A DNA stretch of 59,382 nt from an uncultured Merdimonas sp. (lineage in GTDB: Bacteria; Bacillota; Clostridia; Lachnospirales; Lachnospiraceae): assembly GCA_944375885.1 (NCBI GenBank), contig CALWBB010000002.1:1-59382 (forward strand). The letters are read 5' to 3'. Positions within the stretch are counted from its first letter, which is position 1; each line of letters begins with the position of its first letter. The notes under the pieces were generated by a model, which saw nothing but the letters and a program-made list of their open reading frames with translations, had not been told where the DNA came from and ran no database searches. A program made the position numbers and the translations under genes. Positions 50,380-59,382 of this stretch are shown here, piece by piece.

Positions 50380-51906
50380 TTACCACCTCCAGCCGGGATA
50401 ATACTTGTTCTTCAGTCTTCCGCCCGCCAATTTTCCCCAGCCCAGCGGAAAGCCGTCCACGCAGACCAGACGCCAGCCCTTTCCACTTGCATCCGCCAGG
50501 TCTTCCACATCCAGGGTCTCGCCCTTCAGGTAGCGGATTGCCCGCTCATCCTCCGAAGGAAAATCGATCGTCCCGTCAAAGTCTTCTTTTTTCAGGGCCA
50601 TGGCAAGGGCCTGGCTTGGCTCAAAGCGGTTTCCCTTTTCCTCTCCCAGATACAGGCCAGTCCGAAGAAATCGGAGCCCCCGGATATTGCGGGACAAAAG
50701 CGCCTCCGGCAGGTAATAGAGCCTCCCGTCATAGCAGCGGATCCGGTCTTCCTCCAGGGGCTTTATTAAGGATTTTTCAAATTCCCGGAAGCCCTCCGAA
50801 AGAGCCTTCTCTGCCTGCGCATGTCCGGCTGCCCGGCCCTTTCTACCGCCTCCGTCATTCCGAAGCTTTTCCGGATTCTCTGCAGCTTTTTCTGCCTCCG
50901 TCCCCTTTTTCTGCAGCAGGGCCGCAAAATGCCCCTCGCCTTCTACGCGGTGGGGATAGAGCCTTGCCGCCAGGGTAAGGCCTGTCCGCTCTTCCTCCGT
51001 AAGCCCCTCCCCCGCCGCTTCCCTGGAGATCAGATCCGGCCTTCCCGGCGCGAAGCCGTAATGCTTTGCCGCATCGGGCAGGGCAAGGGGCAGCACGCGA
51101 AAGCCCGGCGCTGTCCGAAGAAGCGAAAGAACCGTCTCTTCATTTTCCTTTACGGAAAAGGTGCAGGTGGAGTACAAAAGCAGGCCGCCGGGCCGAAGAA
51201 GCCTTGCCGCCTGTGCCGTGATTTCTTTTTGGATCCGCGCGTAATAATCCGGCCCCTTCTCCTCCCAGTCCCGCGTCATGGAAGGGTTCTTTCGGAACAT
51301 CCCCTCTCCGGAGCAGGGGGCGTCGATGAGGATTTTGTCGAAAAAGCCCTCGAAATAGCGGGCAAGCCGCTCCGGGCTTTCACTGGTCACCAGAATATTT
51401 TCCGCGCCGAACAGCTCCAGATTTTTTAAGAGGGCCTTTGCCCTGGAATTGCTGAGATCGTTCGCCACAAGAAGCCCTGTGCCCGCAAGCCTGGCCGCAA
51501 GCTCCGTGGCCTTCCCTCCGGGAGCCGCGCAGAGATCCAGCACCCGGTCGCCCCGTTCGATGGGAAGAGCAGCCGCCGGAACCATGGCGCTTGGCTCCTG
51601 CAGGTAATAAAGCCCCGCCGCGTAGTATGGGTGCCGGGAAGCCCTCCCTCCTCCCTCCAGATAGAAGCCGTTTTCCGTCCAGGGAACCGGCCGCAGGGAA
51701 AAGGGGGCGCGCCCCAGGAACTCCTGCGGGCTTAGCTTCCACGTATTCACCCGCAGACCCCGGAAAGCATCGTCCGCTTCCGGGCGCCCTTCCCCAGAAA
51801 TCCCCTCCTCATCCTGCCCGCCCGTCTGAAAGCTTTCAAGCCAGGCGGAATACTCTCCGCCCAGAAGCCTCTTCATCTCTTCTGTAAATCTCTCTGGCAG
51901 ATCCAT
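50380..51906 (-). CDS. RsmF/NOL1-Sun family 16S rRNA m5C methyltransferase
   Basis: 508 residues. SAM-binding VLDLCAAPGGKATELAARLA (about 113-132), catalytic Cys in IDAPCSGEGMFRKNP (about 190-204) and a second motif YSTCTF (about 247). A linker rich in Glu, Lys and Gly leads to a C-terminal PUA-like RsmF domain (CYDGRLYYLPEALL, then IRGLRFLRTGLYLGEEKGNR). Methylates a cytosine in 16S rRNA by family. Its ATG shares one base with the stop of the alarmone synthetase gene. Confidence 0.88.
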   Translation of the reverse strand: MDLPERFTEEMKRLLGGEYSAWLESFQTGGQDEEGISGEGRPEADDAFRGLRVNTWKLSPQEFLGRAPFSLRPVPWTENGFYLEGGGRASRHPYYAAGLYYLQEPSAMVPAAALPIERGDRVLDLCAAPGGKATELAARLAGTGLLVANDLSNSRAKALLKNLELFGAENILVTSESPERLARYFEGFFDKILIDAPCSGEGMFRKNPSMTRDWEEKGPDYYARIQKEITAQAARLLRPGGLLLYSTCTFSVKENEETVLSLLRTAPGFRVLPLALPDAAKHYGFAPGRPDLISREAAGEGLTEEERTGLTLAARLYPHRVEGEGHFAALLQKKGTEAEKAAENPEKLRNDGGGRKGRAAGHAQAEKALSEGFREFEKSLIKPLEEDRIRCYDGRLYYLPEALLSRNIRGLRFLRTGLYLGEEKGNRFEPSQALAMALKKEDFDGTIDFPSEDERAIRYLKGETLDVEDLADASGKGWRLVCVDGFPLGWGKLAGGRLKNKYYPGWRW

Positions 51907-52724
51907 TAGTCCTCCATATCCATAGCCAGCGCCTGCGCCCGGTAGCCCTCGGCGATCATGTCGAGCTGCTTGTCGAAGCGCTCCAGCTGGTCGATATCGT
52001 TCATCGCGTAAATCCGGTAAAATTCATCCTGGATCTTTAGAATTTCCCGCTTGTTTGCCACCTTGTACAGGTTCTGGATATTGTTCAGAATATCCGCCAC
52101 GATATTCGCCTGGATCTGGAAGGAAATCTGTGCGTCCATGATCTCGCTTCGCACGCTGGACATCTCGTTGTCCAGGACGATGATGGCGTCCGCCGCGTTC
52201 AAAAGCCGTTCCTTGATGTGGTCCGGGATGTTTCTCTTATACTTGTACTGCAGGGAATGCTCCACAGTGGCCCAGAAATTCATGGCCATGGTCCGGATCT
52301 GGAGCTCCACCTGGAGCTTTTTCGGGCCGTCCAGGGTATCGACCGTATAGTAAATGATCATATGGTAGCTGCGGTAGCCGCTGCTCTTCATCTGACGGAT
52401 ATAGTCCCGCTCCTGCTTGATCTCCATATCCTTCCGGTTCCGGACAAGCTCCACCACCTTGTCGATATCCTCCACGAACTGGCAGATGACACGCACGCCT
52501 GCCAAATCATAGATCCGTTCCTCGATGTCCTCCAGATCGATCTTCTTCTTCTGGCACTTCTCCAGGATACTGGAGATGGTCTTCACCCGTCCCTCCACCT
52601 GCTCGATGGGAGAATACAGGCCCCGGTCCCGGTGCTCCTTGATCAGATGATTGAATTTTGTCATAATCTCCCTGACGGCAAGCTCATAGGGATTCAGAAT
52701 TTCCCGCCAAAGTTGTATCTCCAT
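51906..52724 (-). CDS. Small alarmone synthetase, GTP pyrophosphokinase (RelA/SpoT domain)
   Basis: 272 residues from ATG 52724 with AGGAGAGG upstream; a longer start lacks a site. The synthetase domain has VEGRVKTISSILEK, DLAGVRVICQFVEDID, SSGYRSYHMIIYY and VELQIRTMAMNFWATVEHSL. No HD hydrolase, TGS or ACT domain: a YjbM/RelQ-like (p)ppGpp synthetase, slightly longer than B. subtilis YjbM. It links nutrient stress to translation, which fits the rRNA-modification genes next to it. Confidence 0.88.
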   Translation of the reverse strand: MEIQLWREILNPYELAVREIMTKFNHLIKEHRDRGLYSPIEQVEGRVKTISSILEKCQKKKIDLEDIEERIYDLAGVRVICQFVEDIDKVVELVRNRKDMEIKQERDYIRQMKSSGYRSYHMIIYYTVDTLDGPKKLQVELQIRTMAMNFWATVEHSLQYKYKRNIPDHIKERLLNAADAIIVLDNEMSSVRSEIMDAQISFQIQANIVADILNNIQNLYKVANKREILKIQDEFYRIYAMNDIDQLERFDKQLDMIAEGYRAQALAMDMED

Positions 52725-52762
52725 AAAACCTCTCCTTTTCGCCTCCGCAGCCGCCTTCCTGT

Positions 52763-53431
52763 TCAGGAAAAGGAACATTCCAGCTTATGCTGCTCCAGGT
52801 ATTTCAGAAACCAGTAGGGGTTGACCGCCAGCTCTGGTATCTCTTCGTTTCTCACGTAGATTCCCACATGCAGGTGCACGGGGAACTGGCCCGTGGTGCC
52901 TTCTTCCTTCCCGTAGCCGGTATCGCCCATATAGCCCAGCAGCTGCCCGGCCCGGACGACGTCCCCCTTCTTAAATTCTTCCGCGTAGGAGGACAGATGG
53001 GCATAATAGAAATAGACGTCGTGGACGCTCCGGATCCCGATCCTCCAGCCGCCCTTTTCCAGCCAGCCGATATTCTCCACCACGCCGTCGGATATGCTGA
53101 CCACCGGGTAATAGCCGCTTTTCTCCACGGAGGGCATCAGATCCGTTCCCTCATGCCCGTAGGAGCCGCCATAGGTACGCTCGAACAGCCAGCTGTTCTC
53201 AAAGGAGACATCCGCCTCCTCGTCCTGCGTGGACTTTGGTACCGGAAAATACACAAGATCCTTCCAGATATTCTCGTACAGCTCATAGTATTCCCGCGCC
53301 TTCTCAGAGGCCTGAAGCTCCTCCGCCTCTTCCCCGTAAGAGCTGTGCTCCGAAAGCCAGGACAGCTCCAGATGGATGAAAAGACAGGCGCATATCAGCA
53401 GTAACACGCAGGAAGCAGTCGAAAGCCGCAT
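52763..53431 (-). CDS. Membrane-anchored M23 family metallopeptidase
   Basis: 222 residues from ATG 53431 with AGAGGTG upstream (a TTG further out is less likely). One N-terminal membrane helix (about 5-22), a coiled helix, then a peptidase_M23/LytM domain: HEGTDL (Zn ligands H and D), YYAHLSSYAEEFKKGD, and HLHVGIY with the last Zn His. All metal ligands are present, so it may cleave peptidoglycan cross-links outside the cell. It is 38 bases before the alarmone synthetase gene. Confidence 0.85.
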   Translation of the reverse strand: MRLSTASCVLLLICACLFIHLELSWLSEHSSYGEEAEELQASEKAREYYELYENIWKDLVYFPVPKSTQDEEADVSFENSWLFERTYGGSYGHEGTDLMPSVEKSGYYPVVSISDGVVENIGWLEKGGWRIGIRSVHDVYFYYAHLSSYAEEFKKGDVVRAGQLLGYMGDTGYGKEEGTTGQFPVHLHVGIYVRNEEIPELAVNPYWFLKYLEQHKLECSFS

Positions 53432-53504
53432 GGACACCTCTGCCGGCAGATAAGGCCCTTTGCATTTCAAAGACCCTTAAGCCTCTTGTTCTCTGTCTGT
53501 TATT

Positions 53505-54959
53505 CTATGCGGGCTTTTGCTCTTTTAGAACCTCCAGGATGAATTTATAGACCCGTTCCGTGGAAGAAATGCTCAGGCGCTCCCGGGGCGTGTGAAGATC
53601 ATACTGATCGGGCCCGATGGAAACACAGTCCAGCCCCTTGATCTTTCCGCTGAAAAAGCCGCATTCCAGCCCTGCGTGGATGGACAGCACCGTAGGTCTT
53701 TTCCCGTACATCCGCTCATAGATGGAAACCATGGCCTCCCGGAGGGATGAGTCCTGCAGGTACTCCCAGCCCGGATAATCCCCCTCCAGGACGCAGGATC
53801 CGCCTAAGAATTCGGTCAGATGGCGAAGCCTTTCTCCCAGCTCTTCTTTTTCGGAATCCAGGGAGCTTCGGATGCCAAACACCAGCAGCGCTTCCTTCTC
53901 ATCCATACGAAGGATGCCTAAGTTCAGGGAGGTCTGCACCAGTCCTTTGATGTCCATGCTGTTACGGATCACGCCGTTTGGCACGCTGTGCAAAAGAAGC
54001 AGGAAGCGCCTGGCGCTCTCTCGATCCAGCGCGCGCCCCTTCCTGCGGCCATTCCGCTCCAGGCGGACGGCCACGCCCGGATCGCTTGCCGCGTATTCCT
54101 TTTTATAAATGGCGTCCATCTCCTGGATGAGCCCTGCAAGCTTTTCCTCTTCCGCCTCTGGCACATAGATCACCGCATGGGTGCTGTGGGGAATCGCGTT
54201 GTCTGCCATTCCTCCGGCCGTCTCGCCAAGCCGGAAATCCAGCCTTTCCGCCAGTCTGTACAGCAGACGACCCATCAGCATATTGGAATTGCCCAGCTCT
54301 CTGTGGATGTCAGAGCCCGAATGGCCGCCCTTTAAACCCTCCACCCAGAGCGTGCAGGAATTTTCCTCGATCTCCTCCCAGGTAAGAGGCAGCATACAGC
54401 CGCAGCCCACGCCCCCGGCGCAGCTTACGGTAAAGACCCCTTCCCGGCGGGAATCGATGTTGATCATTCTTCTTCCGGTCAGGCGGGAACAGTCAAGCGC
54501 CTCCGCCCCGTAAAGGCCAGTCTCCTCCTCCGTCGTGAACACGCATTCCAGCCGGGGATGGACGATGTTTTCATCATCCAGGATGGCCAGCATCATCGCC
54601 ACGGCGATCCCGTCGTCTCCGCCCAGGGTCGTACCCTCTGCCCGGACGAAGTCCCCATCCACCACCAGGTCGATGCCCTCCTTCTCGAAATCCTTTTCAC
54701 AGTCCTCGTCCTTCTCCCAGACCATGTCAAGATGCCCCTGGAGAATCATGCCCGGCACAGCTTCATAGCCCTTTACGGCAGGCTTTGTGATAACCACGTT
54801 GTTGTGCTCATCCCTCCAGGCCGCAAGCCCCCGCTCCCTGGCGAAATCCAGACAGTACTGGCTTACCGCCTCCTCCTTTCCGGAGCCTCTTGGAATCGCG
54901 CTGATATCTTCAAAATACCGGAATACTTTTTCCGGCCTGAGCCCCTCCAGTTTTCTCAT
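53505..54959 (-). CDS. pepD: Aminoacyl-histidine dipeptidase (peptidase D, M20 family)
   Basis: 484 residues from ATG 54959 (MRKLEGLRPEKVFRYFEDIS), with GGAGGAGG 7 bases upstream. Metal-site motifs in order: GHLDMV (about 76-81), TTLGGDDGIAVAM (Asp, about 111-123), TTEEETGLYGA (Glu pair, about 140-150), and a C-terminal HTPRERLSISS. This is a zinc dipeptidase that releases His or other C-terminal residues from dipeptides in the cytosol. Its start is only 32 bases from the divergent membrane-protein start. Confidence 0.9.
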   Translation of the reverse strand: MRKLEGLRPEKVFRYFEDISAIPRGSGKEEAVSQYCLDFARERGLAAWRDEHNNVVITKPAVKGYEAVPGMILQGHLDMVWEKDEDCEKDFEKEGIDLVVDGDFVRAEGTTLGGDDGIAVAMMLAILDDENIVHPRLECVFTTEEETGLYGAEALDCSRLTGRRMINIDSRREGVFTVSCAGGVGCGCMLPLTWEEIEENSCTLWVEGLKGGHSGSDIHRELGNSNMLMGRLLYRLAERLDFRLGETAGGMADNAIPHSTHAVIYVPEAEEEKLAGLIQEMDAIYKKEYAASDPGVAVRLERNGRRKGRALDRESARRFLLLLHSVPNGVIRNSMDIKGLVQTSLNLGILRMDEKEALLVFGIRSSLDSEKEELGERLRHLTEFLGGSCVLEGDYPGWEYLQDSSLREAMVSIYERMYGKRPTVLSIHAGLECGFFSGKIKGLDCVSIGPDQYDLHTPRERLSISSTERVYKFILEVLKEQKPA

Positions 54960-54991
54960 AATATGCCTCCTCCTTGTCATATAGTAGTTCT

Positions 54992-55957
54992 ATGAAAAGT
55001 CGTCTGAACAGTCCTGTCCCCAAACCGCAAATCCTGAAAAAAGCAGGCGCCGTCGCCGCCACTGTGCTCCTGCTCGCCTTTCTGCTTCTTGATCCCGTCC
55101 GCGCCTCGGAAGCCTCCGCAGCCGGGCTTCTGCTCTGGTTCCACACCCTGGTGCCTGTCCTTCTGCCCTTCTTTATCCTCTCCTCCCTGCTCATCGCCCT
55201 GGACGGCGTCTCCTCTTTGATGGGCCTCCTTTATCCGATCCTTCACCGGATCTTTGGCTGCTCGAGGGAGGGATGCTTCTGCCTGGTGTCTGGCTTTCTC
55301 TGCGGTTTCCCCACAGGCGCCCGGATCACCGGGGAGCTTGTGCGGACCCGGCACATTTCTGCCGAAGAGGGAGACTATCTCCTGGGGTTTTGCAACAACG
55401 TAAGCCCTGCCTTTCTCATAGGCTTCTGCGTGACAAAAAGCCTGGGACGGCCTTCGCTTACAGGGCCAGCCCTCCTTCTGGCCTTCGGCGTCCCGCTCCT
55501 GTTCGGGCTTTCCACCCGCCGCGGCCGCTCCTTTTCCTCCCTGCCGGCAGAAAAAAAGACATCCGGATCTCAAATCAGCTTCAAAATCGCAGATGCCTGT
55601 ATCATGAACGGACTGGAAAGTATTCTGAAGCTTGGCTGCTATATCATCCTCTTTTCCCTGCTGGCAGAGCTTTCAAAAAGCCTTCCTTGTCTCTCTCCTG
55701 CCCTGACCTGCGCGCTCACAGGATTCCTGGAGATTACGAATGGAATCTCCCTGACAGCTGCCTGCACCCTGCCGCCGCGCCTTTCCTTTGCCTTAATCCT
55801 GGGAACCGCCTCCTTCGGCGGTCTCTGCGGGCTGGCCCAGACCCAGGGCATGATCGACGGAAGCGGGCTTTCCCTTGCCCGTTACCTTGGGGCAAAGCTT
55901 CTGACCGCCCTTTCCACTGCGGCCTGCGCCTTGCTTCTGGCCACTCTCCTGTTATGA
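54992..55957 (+). CDS. YlbJ-like / nucleoside-recognition domain membrane protein
   Basis: About 321 residues from ATG 54992; TTG 54974 is possible, and neither has a good ribosome site. Eight or so membrane helices; phrases LLWFHTLVPVLLPFFILSSL, FLCGFPTGARITGELV and LGFCNNVSPAFLIGF match the sporulation membrane protein YlbJ/SpoVV-like Gate domain family, which is short here (YlbJ is near 400). It faces the pepD gene with almost no space for two promoters. In spore formers the family moves dipicolinic acid into the forespore; that role here is inference. Confidence 0.75.
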   Translation: MKSRLNSPVPKPQILKKAGAVAATVLLLAFLLLDPVRASEASAAGLLLWFHTLVPVLLPFFILSSLLIALDGVSSLMGLLYPILHRIFGCSREGCFCLVSGFLCGFPTGARITGELVRTRHISAEEGDYLLGFCNNVSPAFLIGFCVTKSLGRPSLTGPALLLAFGVPLLFGLSTRRGRSFSSLPAEKKTSGSQISFKIADACIMNGLESILKLGCYIILFSLLAELSKSLPCLSPALTCALTGFLEITNGISLTAACTLPPRLSFALILGTASFGGLCGLAQTQGMIDGSGLSLARYLGAKLLTALSTAACALLLATLLL

Positions 55958-55966
55958 AAAGCTTCC

Positions 55967-56545
55967 TTACTCCTCAAGCTCCTCCCCATGGCCTTCCCGA
56001 AGCACCGGCTCCTGTTCCAGCTCGGCCCGGTTGCTGGCCAGAATGTCGCTGAAATTATTCAGGGAATTCATCATCGCCTCATAACGGGCAGCATGCCCGT
56101 CCATAGCCTGACGCACCAGGTTCTGAAGATTTCCCAGCATATCCTTCGTATATTCCATAGCCTGGGCCCGGAAATTATTCGCCTCCATGGTCGCCGCGTC
56201 CAGGCGCTTCTGCGCCTCAGCCTCCGCCGCCGCCATAATCTCGTTGGCCTGCACGTAGGCCTGCTGCATAATCTCATGCTCGTTTATCAATTCGGTCGTA
56301 TGTATATTGGCCTCCTTGATAATCGCGTCTGCCTTTGCCTGCGCGTCTGCCAGAATGGCGTCACGGTTCGCCAGAACCTTCTGGTAGCGCTTGATCTCCT
56401 CAGGAGTCTTAAGACGCAGCTCCCGGAGCAGCTCCTCGATCTCCTCTTTATTTACAATAATATTCGTCTTCGATAATGTCTGCGGCTTACAGCCATCGAT
56501 GTACTCCTCAATCTCTTCGATGATCTGTTCAATCTTGCTGCTCAT
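55967..56545 (-). CDS. Coiled-coil ATPase subunit-H-like protein
   Basis: 192 residues from ATG 56545, with AAGGAGAA upstream. Start SSKIEQIIEEIEEYIDGCKP, then a long Ala/Glu/Lys-rich coiled coil (AQAKADAIIKEANIHTTELI; IMAAAEAEAQKRLDAATMEA). It resembles proteins called vacuolar-type H+-ATPase subunit H or DivIVA-like in Firmicutes, next to coaD in many clostridia. There is no ATPase operon here, so a structural or scaffolding cytosolic role is more likely. Confidence 0.75.
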   Translation of the reverse strand: MSSKIEQIIEEIEEYIDGCKPQTLSKTNIIVNKEEIEELLRELRLKTPEEIKRYQKVLANRDAILADAQAKADAIIKEANIHTTELINEHEIMQQAYVQANEIMAAAEAEAQKRLDAATMEANNFRAQAMEYTKDMLGNLQNLVRQAMDGHAARYEAMMNSLNNFSDILASNRAELEQEPVLREGHGEELEE

Positions 56546-56604
56546 GCCCGTTCTCCTTTCCCTGCTCATTCCTGCTTTCCCGTAAACTTTCGGCGGCGCA
56601 GGTC

Positions 56605-57096
56605 CTATACCCCGTAAAGCTCATGCATCCTTTCCCGGATTTTCTCTTCCACGTAGGCTGGTACAAAGGCGGATATATCGCCTCCAAAGGCGGCCACTTC
56701 CTTGACTGTCGTGGAGCTTAAATACGCATACTCCAGGCTGGTCGTCAGAAACAGCGTGTCCAGATCCGGACTCATAATCCGGTTAGTCTGGGCCATCTGG
56801 AGCTCATAGTCAAAGTCCGTGATAGCCCTAAGGCCTCTCACAATAATATGAGCCTCGCATTCTTTCGCAAATTCCACAAGAAGCCCTGTGAAGGAACAGA
56901 TCTTGATATTTGGATATTCCTTCGTCACTTCTTTTAACATCTTAACACGTTCTTCCACAGAAAACAACGGAGATTTTGCCCGGTTGTGCAAAACCCCGAC
57001 CACCAGCTCGTCCACAATCCGGGACGCGCGGACGATCACGTCCAGGTGTCCGTTGGTCACCGGATCGAAGCTTCCCGCATATATCGCTCTAATCAT
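56605..57096 (-). CDS. coaD: Phosphopantetheine adenylyltransferase
   Basis: 163 residues, standard length. [19 protein letters not shown] (7-25) holds the (T/H)xGH nucleotidyl-transfer motif; [20 protein letters not shown] (about 118-140) is the CoaD C-terminal signature. It makes dephospho-CoA from phosphopantetheine and ATP. Its ATG overlaps the rsmD stop by 8 bases (ATGATTAG). Confidence 0.95.
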   Translation of the reverse strand: MIRAIYAGSFDPVTNGHLDVIVRASRIVDELVVGVLHNRAKSPLFSVEERVKMLKEVTKEYPNIKICSFTGLLVEFAKECEAHIIVRGLRAITDFDYELQMAQTNRIMSPDLDTLFLTTSLEYAYLSSTTVKEVAAFGGDISAFVPAYVEEKIRERMHELYGV

Positions 57097-57655
57097 TCGT
57101 CTCCCTCGTGCGCTCTATAAAAAGGTGCCTGTTTGTCTTATATCGTTTTTCTTTCCTGACTGAAAACCCGTAATCGGAAATCCAGCGCATGTCCCCCTTC
57201 AGATCGGTCTCCAGAACAATCGTGGTATCTTCATCTGCCAGGGATGACTGCTCCAGATAAGCCAGGACATCCTCCTCCAGCCCTTTGCCGTAGGGCGGAT
57301 CCAAAAAAATCAGATCAAAGGGTTCGTCACCCTCCATCACCCGCAGCGCGCCCAGGGCATCCATAAAGAATACCCTGGAACGATCCGCAAGCTTCGTAAA
57401 CGCCAGGTTATCCACGACGCACTCGTAAGCTTTTTTATTATTTTCCGCAAAGGCCGCATACTCTGCCCCCCGGCTTAAGGCCTCGATGCCGATGGCCCCG
57501 CTGCCCGCAAAGAGATCCAGAAACCGGCAGCCTGGAATCTCCATCTGCAGAATATTGAACAAGGTCTCCTTGATCCGATCCGTGGTCGGCCTGGTCTCAA
57601 GCCCGTCGATGCATTTTAAAGGCATGCTCCGGGCTGTTCCCGCTATGACTCTCAT
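57089..57655 (-). CDS. rsmD: 16S rRNA (guanine966-N2)-methyltransferase RsmD
   Basis: 188 residues. [18 protein letters not shown] at the start, SAM motif [20 protein letters not shown] (about 43-62) and catalytic [11 protein letters not shown] (about 115-125). It methylates G966 of 16S rRNA. rsmD-coaD is the common Firmicutes pair. It lies 3 bases after the proA stop, with AAGGGGG before ATG. Confidence 0.94.
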   Translation of the reverse strand: MRVIAGTARSMPLKCIDGLETRPTTDRIKETLFNILQMEIPGCRFLDLFAGSGAIGIEALSRGAEYAAFAENNKKAYECVVDNLAFTKLADRSRVFFMDALGALRVMEGDEPFDLIFLDPPYGKGLEEDVLAYLEQSSLADEDTTIVLETDLKGDMRWISDYGFSVRKEKRYKTNRHLFIERTRETND

Positions 57656-57658
57656 GCG

Positions 57659-58903
57659 CTACCCCCTTGTCTGTCCGTTTCCGGTAATCTCGTATTTGTA
57701 GGAGGTGAGGGCTTCCAGACCCATGGGGCCTCTCGCGTGGAGCTTCTGGGTGCTGATGCCGATCTCCGCCCCGAAGCCAAACTCAAAACCGTCTGTGAAG
57801 CGGGTAGACGCGTTCACATAGACGGCAGCCGCGTCGACCTCACGCAGGAATTTCTCCGCGTGTTCCTGGTTTTCCGTGACGATCGCCTCGGAGTGCCCCG
57901 TGTTGTACCGGTTGATATGGGCGATGGCCTCATCCACGCTGTCCACCGTTTTTACAGAAAGGATATAGTCCAGGTACTCGGCGCCCCAGTCCTCTTCTGT
58001 GGCCGCCGCCATGGAGGGAACCGCCTCCCTGGCCGCCTCGTCGCCCCGCAGCTCTACCTGTTTTTCAGAAAGCTTCGCCGCCAGCATGGGCAGGAAGGCG
58101 TCCTTCACTTTCCGGTGCACCACTAGGGACTCGCAGGCATTGCAGACGCCGATGCGCTGGGTCTTCGCATTGTATACAATATTCACCGCCATGGAAAGAT
58201 CCGCGTCCTCATCCACATAGACGTGGCAGTTTCCGGAACCCGTCTCGATGACCGGGATCGTGCTCTGGTTCACCACGGTGGCGATGAGCCCCGCGCTTCC
58301 TCTGGGAATCAGCACGTCTATGTAGCGGTTCAGCTTCATAAATTCCGCCGCCGTCTCCCGGCTGGTGTCCTCAAGAAGCTGGATGGCGTAAGCTGAGCAG
58401 CCGCAGTCCGTCAGCGCCTTCTGCAGCACCTCCACGATGGCCAGATTGGAATGGATGGCGTCGCTTCCTCCCCTTAAGACTACGGGATTTCCGGTCTTGA
58501 AGCAGAGGCCGAAGGCGTCTGCCGTCACATTGGGCCTGGCCTCATAGATGATGCCGATGACGCCCAAGGGCACCCGCATCCGCCTGATATGAAGGCCGTT
58601 TTCCGGCGTCCAGTCAGCGATGACCTCGCCCACCGGATCCGGAAGCTTTGCGATCTGGCGAAGGCCCTCCGCCATGCCCTCGATCCGCTCCGCAGTCAGC
58701 TGCAGGCGGTCCAGAAGGCTCTCCTTCATGCCGCGCTTTCTTCCGTTCTCCATATCGGCCTCATTGGCCTTCCGGATCATTTCTGTATTCTGCACCAGAC
58801 ACTCTGCCGCGCGCAGAAGCACCTGATCCTTTGCTCTTCGATCCATGACCCGGAGCGCAGGCTCCGCTTCCTTTGCCCTCTGGCCAATCTGCTCTAACGT
58901 CAT
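57659..58903 (-). CDS. proA: Glutamate-5-semialdehyde dehydrogenase (gamma-glutamyl phosphate reductase)
   Basis: 414 residues, full length. [19 protein letters not shown] (about 106-124), catalytic Cys in [15 protein letters not shown] (about 252-266), and [23 protein letters not shown] near the C-terminus, all ProA signatures. NADPH-dependent reduction of gamma-glutamyl phosphate in proline synthesis. AGGAGGG precedes ATG. proB is not in the window; it may lie past the right edge. Confidence 0.95.
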   Translation of the reverse strand: MTLEQIGQRAKEAEPALRVMDRRAKDQVLLRAAECLVQNTEMIRKANEADMENGRKRGMKESLLDRLQLTAERIEGMAEGLRQIAKLPDPVGEVIADWTPENGLHIRRMRVPLGVIGIIYEARPNVTADAFGLCFKTGNPVVLRGGSDAIHSNLAIVEVLQKALTDCGCSAYAIQLLEDTSRETAAEFMKLNRYIDVLIPRGSAGLIATVVNQSTIPVIETGSGNCHVYVDEDADLSMAVNIVYNAKTQRIGVCNACESLVVHRKVKDAFLPMLAAKLSEKQVELRGDEAAREAVPSMAAATEEDWGAEYLDYILSVKTVDSVDEAIAHINRYNTGHSEAIVTENQEHAEKFLREVDAAAVYVNASTRFTDGFEFGFGAEIGISTQKLHARGPMGLEALTSYKYEITGNGQTRG

Positions 58904-58957
58904 ATGCTGTGCCCTCCTGTCCCGCAGGACATCTCCGATGCCCGCGCTGTATTTTTA

Positions 58958-59382
58958 TTAAATTACCCGTCTCTCCGTCACAATTTTTCCTGGCCGGATG
59001 TCAAACTCCTCAAAGGGAACCTCCGGCTTTACCTGGAACTCAAAGGCCAGGGCCACCGTCCTAAGCCCCGGATGGGCCGTAAGGTACCGGTCGTAAAAGC
59101 CCCCGCCATAGCCGATCCGGTGCCGGCTCTCATCAAAGGCCACCCCCGGCATGAACATCAGGCTTCCCGGGGCGTCCGCCGCCCCATCTGCCGGGTTCTT
59201 CTCATAGGGCTCCCGGATGCCGAAATACCCGTCCTCCAGATCTTCTTCCAGGGAAGTAATATAGAAGAACTTCATCTCCTGGCCCAGCACCTTAGGCACA
59301 GCCGTCCTTTTGCCGTCCGCCCAGGCCTGGCGGATGAGATCCGAAGTCTCCGTCTCATGCTTGCAGTCCACATAGACGAAAA
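58958..59382 (-). CDS. 5-formyltetrahydrofolate cyclo-ligase, N-terminus beyond right edge
   Basis: About 141 C-terminal residues of a family near 190. FMPGVAFDESRHRIGYGGGF followed by YDRYL is the MTHFS active-site signature, and the frame is still open at the window edge. It converts 5-formyl-THF and ATP to 5,10-methenyl-THF. The direction and order before proA agree with a shared run. Confidence 0.88.
   Translation of the reverse strand, partial: FVYVDCKHETETSDLIRQAWADGKRTAVPKVLGQEMKFFYITSLEEDLEDGYFGIREPYEKNPADGAADAPGSLMFMPGVAFDESRHRIGYGGGFYDRYLTAHPGLRTVALAFEFQVKPEVPFEEFDIRPGKIVTERRVI

Overview
The window looks like a chromosomal segment of a moderately GC-rich clostridial Firmicute, most likely a Lachnospiraceae member. 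The basis is strong AGGAGG-type ribosome binding sites, TTGACA/TATAAT promoters, Gram-positive lipoproteins, a type VII secretion (T7SS) EssC/WXG100 set, BspA-like leucine-rich repeats, Rpn-type nucleases, and a conserved block with YgiQ, CoaD, RsmD and ProA. I cannot fix genus or species by eye. I saw no tRNA, rRNA or CRISPR array.

Layout. (1) 1-7300: a helicase cut by the left edge, an Rpn-family nuclease, a DUF3786 protein, a lipoprotein, an Lrp/AsnC regulator divergent from a MATE exporter, a DUF134-NifX fusion with a His-rich tail, and an orphan LytTR response regulator. (2) 7450-17800: a secreted BspA-like LRR protein with a near-consensus promoter; a 1439-residue kinase-TIR-transmembrane-beta-propeller protein; an unknown helical protein; an AAA-ATPase/PD-(D/E)XK protein. 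(3) 17900-32130: an array of nine intact lipoproteins. Eight share a nearly constant N-terminus (lipobox, then a TPR scaffold opening EKWQEQYDLG) but carry different C-terminal domains; the ninth has a more divergent TPR scaffold. The array also holds two truncated copies, a short duplicated segment, a second ATPase and a 60-residue gene. (4) 32148-43890: a T7SS-like operon read on the minus strand: EssC with an N-terminal FHA domain, an EsaB/YukD ubiquitin-like protein, two WXG100 proteins, a large SLH/Ig-like lipoprotein, a VWA-TM-FHA protein, a Ser/Thr kinase-TM-TPR protein and a 44-residue membrane protein, running on into the lipoprotein array. (5) 44112-59382: a serine-recombinase remnant, then ordinary genes in close minus-strand runs (Nudix, SDR, HAD phosphatases, YgiQ, rRNA modification enzymes, alarmone synthetase, PepD, CoaD, RsmD, ProA, 5-FCL).

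How the parts may work together (inference). The T7SS operon carries a motor (EssC), candidate substrates or partners (WXG100 pair) and a phospho-threonine circuit: a kinase whose catalytic domain is interrupted by a Thr/Ala-rich loop, plus two FHA proteins that could read phosphothreonine. Canonical EssA, EssB/YukC and EsaA are not seen here. The kinase-TM-TPR protein has the same overall topology as the EssB/YukC pseudokinase but keeps catalytic-looking motifs. The lipoprotein array downstream looks like a fixed anchor and scaffold with swappable outer domains, maintained by duplication and recombination. This combination is the best candidate in the window for an incompletely described system.
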